From Leguminivora glycinivorella (taxonomy: Eukaryota > Arthropoda > Insecta > Lepidoptera > Tortricidae), in contig NC_062975.1 in NCBI RefSeq assembly GCF_023078275.1, positions 7,229,141 through 7,293,140 of the forward strand: 64,000 bases of DNA, written 5' to 3'. The position numbers were made by a program, and so were the translations under genes. The first letter of the stretch is position 1; each line of letters begins with the position of its first letter. The notes beneath the pieces are model-generated. The model was not told the origin of the DNA. It did not search any database and worked only from the letters and a program-made list of their open reading frames with translations. Shown in pieces: positions 49,101-61,100 of the stretch.

Positions 49101-52100
49101 GGGTCGGTTGAGTAGGTTTTGATTGGTCCCCACTCTCACATCCTGAAATGAAACCCTAGTCATCAACACTATACCTACCTACTACATGACAATCAAGAAC
49201 AAAACAATTGAACAAGTAAAATCCTTAAAATGCAAGTTTAAGTCATAAAGCCATTTTGGACTACGTAACTAAAAAGTTTTGCGTAAAATATTAGAAAGAT
49301 GTTTCCAAAATGTCTTTTAGAGATAAAGGCAATGACAACTCCTTCAACTAACCTGTATGCAACCTTCAAAGTATCCAACATCCGAAGCCAACAAGCCAGC
49401 CGTGCTATCCGGCCCACCAATCAGGATCTTCCCGATATACTGTCCCTGGACTTTATTAGCTAACATCGGCAGCAGCGCAGTCCTGAGGCCATAGTCTATG
49501 GTGACGGAGATATCGGTTCCTAGCCACGTGATCTCGACGCGGTGCCAGTTGCCGTCAGCCAAGGTCGTTGTTGGGAGGAACATTGTTTCCCCGTTGTATG
49601 AGTAGTGGAGGAGGCCAGATTTCAACTGTGGATACACATTTGTTGTTAACTTTGAACATGAATCTCGTCTGTGAGAGATCAATAATAGTGTAGTGTGACA
49701 GGCCACATTCACACTACAACTCCTAACCATACTATATTTAAGTTGTCGCAAACTGTAATCATAGGCGGAATAAACCTATATTCGATACACATGGCGACCC
49801 TGTCAGTGTGGACTCGCGCTGCACTGGCGGCGCGGCACGCCAGCGATGGAAAAAATAGTATGGATTATATAGTATGGTTAGGGTTTATAGTGTGAGTCTG
49901 GCCTGTCACACTACAAAAGGGGCAGAGGACGAATACTCACACTAAGGAACACGGAGCTGTTCTGTCCCACTTGTATGGACATGAGAAACGCGTCCTGTTG
50001 CCTTGTTCGCAGTGATAACGCGTTGAGCCACGGCAGCTGTATAGGCCGCAAGCAGCGGGTTGAACGACAACATGCCATCACCGCTGAACCGCCATGGCGG
50101 TGCCGTTGCTATAAAGAAAATAAATGTTAAACTTATGCTTCTAATAATAATGCCGCATTTATTTTGAAAATGAGCTGACACTCTTTTAAGAGCGCTTTCA
50201 AAAAATCTGCTTGCTCGAATTTCGACGCCGGCGGCGCTGGCGTGCGCCTGTGTGCAGACGCACACTATAACCAGAAGCATAACGATTGTAGCCTGCGGTA
50301 CAGACATAGCGTGCGATCCTCTTCGAACCAACCTTACGTGCGGCTAGAGCGAAAGGGATAGCATTCATGGTCGGTACCGCCACGCCGTCAGTAGCGTTGC
50401 GGACTAATCATTATTGATACTTGCGTAAAAACACCACCATATATATTACATATTTGCATACATGATTTTGTGCATAAATACTTGACCTTTTAGTTTAATT
50501 ATTAAACTTATCACAGTTTTTAGGGTTCCGTAGTCAACTAGGAACCCTTATAGTTTCGCCATGTCTGTCTGTCCGTCCGTCCGTCCGTCCGTCCGCGGAT
50601 AATCTCAGTAACCGTAAGCACTAGAAAGCTGAAATTTGGTACCAATATGTATATCAATCACGCCAACAAAGTGCAAAAATAAAAAATTGGAAAAAAATGT
50701 TTTATTAGGGTACCCCCCCTACATGTAAAGTGGGGGCTGATATTTTTTTTCATTCCAACCCCAACGTATGATATATTGTTGGATAGGTATTAAAAAATGA
50801 ATAAGGGTTTACTAAGATCGTTTTTTGATAATATTAATATTTTCGGAAATAATCGCTTCTAAAGGAAAAAAAAAGTGCGCCCCGCCCCTCTAACTTTTGA
50901 ACCATATGTTTAAAAAATATGGAAAAAATCACTAAAGAAGAACTTTATAAAGACTTTCTAGGAAAATTGTTTTGAACTTGATAGGTTCAGTAGTTTTTGA
51001 GAAAAATACGGAAAACTACGGAACCCTACACTGAGCGTGGCCCGACACGCTCTTGGCCGGTTTTTTCTATTAAAACGTGTGTAGCCTTGGAAAAAATAAA
51101 TTAAAAAACCTTTTATAATATAATAAATTGTGTATATAATATTGTCTTCTGTCACCGCGATAGTTACTCATGAAATAAATTTATGGAATGAGATTATATC
51201 GCGTATAATGAATATAATCCGTTTTCTTAGTTTTATTTCATTTTGTATATGATATGTTTTCTAGGTTTTCTTTGGTGAAGGAAAACATCGTGAGGAAACC
51301 GGACTAATTCCAATAAGGTCTAGTTTACCCTTTGGGTTGAAAGGTCAGATGGCAGTCGCTTTCGTAAAAACTAGTGCCTACGCCAAATCTTGGGATTAGT
51401 TGTCAAAGCGGACCGCAGGCTCCCATGAGCCGTGGCAAATGCCGGGATAACGCAAGGAAGATAATGATGTTTTCTAGGTACATATATATAATGGAAGTAA
51501 GATCGGTTTTCTTTAATTTTAAGTAGTATTTTTAAATTTAAAATGTGTTTTTAGGGTTTCGTAGTCAACTAGGAACCCTTATAGTTTCGCCATGTCTGTC
51601 TGTCTGTCCCTCCGTCCGTCCGTCCGTTCCGTCTGATAGGTTCTGTAGTTTCTGAAAAATATGGAAAACTACGGAAGAGCCGAGCGGCTATCTACCGGCC
51701 GAGAGCGTGGCCCGACACGCTCTCGGCCGGTTTTTAAATATTATGTTGTTTTAATTGCATGGAGCACAGGAAGGTCCACATCTATGTATTAGTTTTTGTA
51801 AGGAAATACAACTCTACGCTACACCTACTCGCTTTAGTTGACTGTTGACACACTGAGACAGTGGATGCGCCAGAGTATAAAAGAGTGATTACCATCTTTT
51901 GTCAAAGATCTTGTTGAGACGAATCAAACCAACCCAAACACGAAGTGGTTTCAAAACCTGGTCGTGGAATACTCTTGACTACCTTCCAGCTTCATCATTA
52001 GATCCTGGGTACCATTTCTTGTCAAAGATCTTGTTGAGACGAAGAAACGAGCCCAAACACAGAAGAGTTTCAAGACCTGGTTGTTGAATACTCTTGACTA

Positions 52101-55100
52101 CCTTCCGGCTTCACCATCAGATCCTGGGTATCATCTCTTGTCAAAGATCTTGTTGAGACGAACCAAACGAGCCCAAACACGGAGTGGTTTCAAGACCTGG
52201 TTGATGAATTCTCTTGACTACCTTCCAGCTTCATCATCAGATCCTGGGTACCATCTCTTGTCAAAGATCTTGTTGAGACGAACCAAACGAGCCCAAACAC
52301 GGAGTGGTTTCAAGACCTGGTTGATGAATTCTGTTGACTACCTTCCGGCTTCATCATCAGATCCTGGGTACCATCACCTCTTGTCAAAGATCTTGTTGAG
52401 GCAAATCAAACGAGCCCAAACACGAAATGGTTTCAAGACCTGGTTGATGAGAACTCATGGCTACCTTCCGGCTTCATCATCAGATCCTGGGTACCATCAC
52501 CTCTTGTCAAAGATCTTGTTGAGGCAAATCAAACGAGCCCAAACACGAAATGGTTTCAAGACCTGGTTGATGAGAACTCATGACTACCATCTGACTTCAT
52601 CATCAGATCCTGAGTACCATCTATTGTCAAAGATTTTGTTGAGACGAGTCAGTAACCTAAAATTATATTCAATAATAAATAATACTTACTAAAAATATTA
52701 GTCAAGTTAATTAGTTAGTTACCAAAGTCGTCAACCCAAGGATCAAAGTTTTCGGTCGCAGTATACATGCAACAGTACAGCCAAACACGCACACAAGTGC
52801 GGTTTTGGACACGGCGGGTGCCGCACACAATGACAAAATAACTTCGCGATCGTCGAGCCGCGTGCGGAGCGGACTAACATACGTCCTGCCTCTACAAGCT
52901 CTGCCGCGGTACTGACATCGCAAGCGCGCGTAACCGGTAATAAGGAGGCATTTTTAAAAAATCGTCAAAAATATTAAATTGCAATTAATAGAAAACTTTT
53001 GCATAAAATCTGTTTGAGTAAGCGTTGCAGATTATTTTTATATTAAAACTATGACTCTTTAAACTACTAGATCGATTTCTGTAAAACATAGCTCAAACCA
53101 CCGAAATAAAGCTCCCTTTGCGTAAGCGTAAAAGAAGTGGCATCTAAATCGTCTCGGTCGAGAGCTACAATGCCATAGATTACATTGGCGTCTTTTAACA
53201 CCCTTCTCAACAGAAAGGTAAACGACCTCATGGGTCATCTAAGTATCAAAAGAATTCCGAAAACCTATGTAGAGGTAGATTGCTTTATACTTACTTTCAG
53301 AGCAGTCCTTGCCGGTGTGTCCCTCGGTGCACTCGCAGAGATACGTGTCCCAGAGATCTCGGCATACACCGTCGTTGTGGCAGGGCCCGTTGTCGCAGTG
53401 GGACCGTTTTTGTGAACAACCGGCGATGGTGCCGTTGTCTGATACGAAACTGTAACATTGGCAAAATATTCAAAATCAAACAAATACTTAGGTAAAAGTA
53501 AAGAAGTTTTTTACTTTGAATAAATTTCATTTCCACGACTGTTACGAGTACATTTCTGTAAGTTTGAGATACTCCACTTTTAATATGCTTGACGGAAGTT
53601 AAGATGCTGACAGCTCTAACCTTTAATCAGTGCAAATCCGTAATCTCTTTACCTGTTGAGGTCGATAAATCGATGATCAATGTGGAAATCAGAGATGCAT
53701 CCGACGAAGTCCTTGTTCTTCACTTGGAAACTGCTGGGAATGTTCGGCAGCCCGCCAACTTGAGCGGCCCAGTTAAATCCAGGAATCTATAAGAACAAAA
53801 TATTGACATGAGTATAACATGAGTATTACACTCCTGTCAAAAACGCAAACAGTCTACCTGCCTAATTTCACTCATACAAGCATAGTATGTACGCGTTCAC
53901 CTACACGAGCTTAGACTGTGTGCTAGGAACGCGCCTCTTTCATATATTTGATCGCCAGTGTCCGAGGTGTGGTTGTGGTATATTGTTCCAAGCATATTTC
54001 GAGAATAGAAGGCCCATTTTATCTAAATTTCAGCAGGTTCGGAAATTTGATATAATTTTGGAAAATGTTCAGATGTGTACGAGACTTAAGACAAGACCAC
54101 CATGATTGGTGATCCGATAATAACACAGTACGAAGTCATTTAATTTACATATACAGGGTTTTTATATTTTAATGTGTACAGCCCATACCGACGGCTTAGG
54201 CCGAAAGTACCTACACTATTTATCATAGAAATATGATCATAGGTCTTATGCCTTCCTTTTACTCCAACGTGACGAAAAAGGAAGGCATGTTGCCTATGAT
54301 CATATTTCTATTGATAAACATATGATAGTGGACTAGCGGCCTTAGGATGAGATGGCAGATGTTCGTAATCATACCTATGGCACGTTTCCGTAGGAATGTC
54401 ACAGCGAGGAGGTAGTATTTTGGTGGTCTGGTTGGCGCACGCGTATTTGATGTCGAAGTCTGCGGCACCAGCCAGGGACAAGTCCTTATCGCAGTCGTCC
54501 AGTATTAGAGTTGCCGTCTGTTGAAAATAGAAATTAATAAGTGATTATATGTATTTGTATTTGTCTTAAGCAGCCATAGGTAGTTGTTATTGTTACTCAA
54601 CTTGCAGCCCACTGGTATTTTTAAGTGCCAGCTGCGTGCGTAGCCGAATCGCCCAAAAAAGCCCAAACGCTCACGAAACGAAACGGTCGCAGATATCTAT
54701 CTCTATCGCTCTTGCGTATTGGCGCGACAGAGCCGGACTACCTTTCGCGGCGCTTCGTTTTCGTTTCGCGTCGTAGAAATTGCCATTCGGCTACGGGCCT
54801 GGTCTGGTTGTAAATACATACATACATACATACATAACGATCACGCCTGTATCCCAGGGGTAGGCAGAGCACATGAACTACTCAAGTTTCAGTGCTGGTT
54901 GAAATACAATCGAATTAATCTAATTGTCAGTCGCCGGGGTACGCTCGCTTGCCTTGCGCAGCGACTTTCGTGTGCCCTATTCAGACTTATTAATAATGCA
55001 ATTTATATTTATACTATTTTAGAAATAATTTAGTGTCTGTTTGCGGTTTCATCATCATCCTCCTCGCTTTATCCCGGCACTTGCCACGGTTCATATGTCC

Positions 55101-58100
55101 GCTTTGAATGCATTAATTTGACAAAGCAAAATGCTACAGCCACAATGTCGCTAACTGTACTCACCCCGTTGAATCCCACATCCTCAGTCACGGTCACATC
55201 AGCCGAGAGCGAACGTGAAGCGTACACCCACCCCGCCAGCGCGACCTCCCCCGCCACAGTCGTAATGTCGCTCACTGTACTCACCCTATTGAAGTAGTCC
55301 ACCTCGACAGTGTGCCACATGCCATCGGCCACCTCTCCGGCCACGGTCACCTCTGTCTTCCCTCCGCCGAGAGCGAACGTGAAGCGTACACCCGCCCCGC
55401 CAGCGCGACCTCCACCGCCACAGTCGTAATGTCGCTCACTGTACTCACCCTATTGAAGTAGTCCACCTCGACAGTGTGCCACATGCCATCGGCAACCTCT
55501 CCGGCCACGGTCACTTCTGTCTTCCCTCCGCCGAGAGCGAACGTGAAGCGTACACCCGCCCCGCCAGCGCGACCTCCACCGCCACAGTCGTAATGTCGCT
55601 CACTGTACTCACCCTATTGAAGTAGTCCACCTCGACAGTGTGCCACATGCCATCGGCAACCTCTCCGGCCACGGTCACCTCTGTCTTCCCTCCGCCGAGA
55701 GCGAACGTGAAGCGTACACCCGCCCCGCCAGCGCGACCTCCACCGCCACAGTCGTAATGTCGCTCACTGTACTCACCCTATTGAAGTAGTCCACCTCGAC
55801 AGTGTGCCACATGCCATCGGCAACCTCTCCGGCCACGGTCACCTCTGTCTTCCCTCCGCCGAGAGCGAACGTGAAGCGTACACCCGCCCCGCCAGCGCGA
55901 CCTCCACCGCCACAGTCGTAATGTCGCTCACTGTACTCACCCTATTGAAGTAGTCCACCTCGACAGTGTGCCACATGCCATCGGCAACCTCTCCGGCCAC
56001 GGTCACCTCTGTCTTCCCTCCGCCGAGAGCGAACGTGTAAGCGTACACCCGCCCTCGCCAGCGCGACCTCCACCGCCACAGTCGTAATGTCGCTCACTGT
56101 ACTCACCCTATTGAAGTAGTCCACCTCGACAGTGTGCCACATGCCATCGGCCACCTCTCCGGCCACGGTCACCTCTGTCTTCCCTCCGCCGAGAGCGAAC
56201 GTGAAGCGTACACCCGCCCCGCCAGCGCGACCTCCACCGCCACAGTCGTAATGTCGCTCACTGTACTCACCCTATTGAAGTAGTCCACCTCGACAGTGTG
56301 CCACATGCCATCGGCCACCTCTCCGGCCACGGTCACTTCTGTCTTCCCTCCGCCGAGAGCGAACGTGAAGCGTACACCCGCCCCGCCAGCGCGACCTCCA
56401 CCGCCACAGTCGTAATGTCGCTCACTGTACTCACCCTATTGAAGTAGTCCACCTCGACAGTGTGCCACATGCCATCGGCCACCTCTCCGGCCACGGTCAC
56501 TTCTGTCTTCCCTCCGCCGAGAGCGAACGTGAAGCGTACACCCACCCCGCCAGCGCGACCTCCACCGCCACAGTCGTAATGTCGCTCACTGTACTCACCC
56601 TATTGAAGTAGTCTACCTCGACAGTGTGCCACATGCCATCGGCCACCTCTCCGGCCACGGTCACCTCTGTGCTGTCTTCCCTCCGCCGAGAGCGAACGTG
56701 AAGCGTACACCCGCCCCGCCAGCGCGACCTCCACCGCCACAGTCGTAATGTCGCTCACTGTACTCACCCTATTGAAGTAGTCTACCTCGACAGTGTGCCA
56801 CATGCCATCGGCCACCTCTCCGGCCACGGTCACCTCTGTCTTCCCTCCGCCGAGAGCGAACGTGAAGCGTACACCCGCCCCGCCAGCGCGACCCGCGCCG
56901 CTATTGATAAGCTCGAGGGCGACGAAGTCGTGTCGCTCGTTGTATCGACCGTTGTAAAGAAGTAAGCCAGATGTGCCTTGCGTTGCGAATCTGGAAGAGA
57001 TGAGCGGTTAATGTTTGTCTAAGATATACTCAAAATTAATCATAAGAGTCTAGTGGCCGTGGCCGTATCATGATTCATGGTCGTGTTTTCGTTATTAGTC
57101 ATATCATGCGTCACTTTCCACTTTGAGACTTATTAGAACGTGACAGACATATAATAACCATTAAGGCGAGATTTACTTGTATCTTTATATGAATAAACTG
57201 ACAAAGCGGCTTTATAGCAATCGACAAAGTGGGACGTTTTCCCGTGCACACTCACATATGGTGACAAATGATACCGACGACCGGTCTGGCTCAGTCGGTA
57301 GTGACCCTGCCTGCTAAGCCGCGGTCCTGGGTTCGAATCCCGGTAAGGGCATTTATTTGTGTGACGAGCACAGATATTTGTTCCAGTCATTAACGTTTTC
57401 TATGTATATAAGTATTTGTATATTATTCCGTTGTCCGAGTACCCCCAATAAAAGCCTTCTTGGGCTTACCGTGGGGCTCAGTCAATCTGTGTAAGAATGT
57501 CTATTTAACATTTACTTATTTATAAACAGCCGTCTCTCTTAGCCATTCAAGAAATAAAGACAATCAGACTAAGTGTCCTGTCCTACTCGTATCACTTACT
57601 TCAGTTTCAAATGCACTCGATGCCGCCTCTTCAGCCCAGGGAACGTCAAGAACGAAGATTGCGGGAAGCTCCGAGCCCTCAGTTCGCACATGGCAGTCGT
57701 GTAAGCTGCGTCGATAGTGCAGCCCTGGCAGAGGATTCCGCCTTCCCGCTTGGGCACACATTGCGAGCCGCCGCGGCAGACGGTGCCGTCACCGTTTAGG
57801 TCGCAGGAGGCTTTGGTTAGGATCGTCTCGCAGTTCACACCTGTACAATATTTAAGTGTTTTTTAACATTTTTTTACGACCATGGTTCGTATTTTTCCGG
57901 AATCTTTCGTATTTGTCATGCTAGTTCAGCCAATGTCAGTACGTCTTGTACTGAGACTGACTGAAATAGCATGACACGTTCTTACGTTTCCGTAACAAGA
58001 CGAAGGCAAATCTCTTCGCACTACATCTGTATCTTAGTTTGTGACTTAGCTCTCATCATAATCTTTGCCGTTCTCAATTAGACCACATTTTATAAAGAAG

Positions 58101-61100
58101 TTTCTGGGACCTTCAAGATTTATATTTCTTTAGTTTGATATTGTATTCTGAGGAGTTAGAGGTAAATGAGTAGGAGGTGTAGGAGGTAGGGCATAGCGAA
58201 TGATATTCCGCTTTGTGTGGTAGGGCACAGCACAGCGGATATCATCTCGCTCGAATCTAGAGCAGAGCCCAACTGGGGGAGCACCTCCGCCTTACAGAAG
58301 ACCGCAGCCAAATAGCACTAGACCCTACTCATAGTGTTGTGTTCCTGCCGGTGAGTAATGCTGCCAGAGCTCAACGAGGGTGCGGTATGCTGATGACGGG
58401 AGGACTTATGGAACTAATTTGTTCCATCTATTGTCCTTTGAGTCGTCGGCAACCCGAACCCTCCTTAGAACTTGTACACTCCTTTTTGCTGTGTGCTTAA
58501 CACAGCAAAAGGGAATGTACAAGTTTCTAATGGGGTGGCGACGCGCATGTGACACTCTTTGAGTTCCAGGCATCCAGGTTACGATGACAGCTTTCCATCA
58601 GGCGAGCCGTATGCTTGTTTGCCACCAACGTAGAAAAAAATGTTTTGCTAGATCAGTATCGCGTCTGCGGGGCCCAGGTGGTGCTATGAAAAATATTAGT
58701 TGAAAGCCTTCTACCAGAAAGTTAAGATTCATAAATAACAATTAATGGAAACTTACCAGTAAAACCAGGAGCGCAGACACAAGTGTATCCACCCTCGCGA
58801 CGAATGCATGTTCCGTTGTTGGTACACGGCGACGAGTAGCACAAGTCCACCTCCGTGTCGCACATGTAATGTTCCCGGGACCCTGTAAATAATGAGGGTT
58901 CTAAATGGTTGGCACTTTCAACTGATATTTTAAACTATGTAAATGTTCACCAGGAATAAAGAAATAAATTTTGAAAAAAAAAACCCTTACTGTGGACCGA
59001 TTTCCGTCAAACATGGCTAAGAAAAATCCCGACTAATTCAGCTTCTAACCAAAAAAAAATCAAAATCGGTTCATCCGTTCGGGAGCTACGATGTCACAGA
59101 CAGACAGGCCCATCAAACTTATAACAGTCCGTCGTTTTTGCGTCGGGGGTTAAAAATAAGCCGGGTTATTCTAGAATCGGTGAGAGGTGGCACTTGCACA
59201 ACTTACTCTTCCTTGAACGAACGCACATTGATGGTTACATGGAACCGGTGTGACCTGACTTGCTTTTAATATAAATGTGGCACTTGAGACTCACCTGTGA
59301 ACCCCTGCGGGCACTGGCACGTGAACGTGGTGACGGGGTAGATGGGCCGGAACAGCACCGAGTCGCTTGCGATGAACCCAGACGCGTTGCCAAACTTGAG
59401 CACCGTCAGGCACTCTTCGTAGTTCAGGCACGGCTCGTGGACGCATACGTTGTCGTCGAATGGCAGAACCTGAATAAAAAAAAATACATAGAATTCTTAA
59501 AGATAATTAAAAAAAATATATTCATAAATGCATAAATATGACTAACATAACACGAAAGGAGAACAGACTTTATGAAGCGCCACAAAAACGCTTGGTGAGT
59601 CCCGTATAGGTGGAGGAACAATGTTCCAGCACTTCGTGGCAGAATATTTATAACTGTAACGTAACAAAGTGGTAGGACTCTCGTTTCTCTCTGAGGACTA
59701 TAAAGAGAGATAATCGAATAACTATAAAACGATAATAAAGAGTACTATCGTAAAGTATGGCCACTCCCGCTCCCCGCTGAAAATGCCGCCCACCCGCTCT
59801 CGGTTGCCTCACAGTCGTCACCGCCTGTCAAAAACGCGACCATATCATATCTCACTCATACAAGCATGGTACGCGTTCACCTACACGAGCTTAGACTGTG
59901 TGCGTAGGAACGCACCGTTTTCATATATTTGATCGCCACAGTCCGAGGTGTGTTTCAAAGGGAAACTTACTTGTACAGTGGCGAGCCTGGCGAGCGTGGC
60001 TCGGTGCAGGTAGACGCGCTCGCGCAGGTGTGTGGGCGAGTAGTGCGCGCTGTGCCCGTCTATACCGAGCTCGGCTTGCGGCCGCCGCGCTGAGAACGAC
60101 ACGTTCAGGATGTTGCCGTGCACGTCCGTGTCGTCCTGAGGAATGGAAATAAAGAGATAACACCTTCGCTGCGGCAATTAACATATCTTGTAAACCATAA
60201 CAGGGATGACGACTACATTAGAAAAATGGCATTCTGTTTAGTCCGTTAGTTAGATCGTTCAAAAATACTGAACACATATTTTTAGTTTTTTTTAATTAAT
60301 GAAAAAATAGTAAAAATACAAAGATATAGAGCATCAAAGTTCCGGAGTCCGCTTATGACGCCACTTCTATGTAAAAAATGTACCTAGGCGTGACGTCACG
60401 CGAAAATACAACGCAATGTACCGTCGTCATTTTTCGTTTACGAGAAAAAAGAAAAAATATGTGTCCAAAATTTTTTGATGATCTAACTGACGGACTAAAA
60501 TTTTTTTTTAGTCGTCTCGCCTATTCGTAATAGGTCTTTAGGTCCCCCTACCGCATTGAATGTGTTAAGGATTAGTTTGAAGCGTTTTTCACTCAACACC
60601 CAGATAACGCACTGCGTTGGTTTCTTTCGTGAGTGTGAAGCGTGTAAGCTTCAAAATATTTTTTTTTTTTAATAAACGAAATACTAAATTGTTATGACAA
60701 TTTCTGAATTGATTAGTTAAAATGTGTGTCGTCTCTTTCTCACAAATACATAAGTCAACATGACGAAAAGGGACAAACACTTTTTAACTAATCAGTTCAG
60801 TAACTTTTTATGAATAAGGGGGTACGCCTTTAGAGGTATGTAGCTCCATGTATGCACTTTATGTTTTATTAAAGAATAAAAAGAAGCTTATGTTTACAAT
60901 ATCTTACCTGTATACTGAAGATATAGATGTTCTCCTTAGGGCAAGGTATGATAGCAGCCAGGCCGTCTATGAAGAAGCCCAACAATGGCGACAGGAATCG
61001 TTCGGCCGTCATGTCGTTGAGACGGATTGTGATCGAGTTGAATAGCATCTCTTCGGTGACTAGCCGGACGGAGAGTTGCATCATTGCTTTTATTTCGTTG

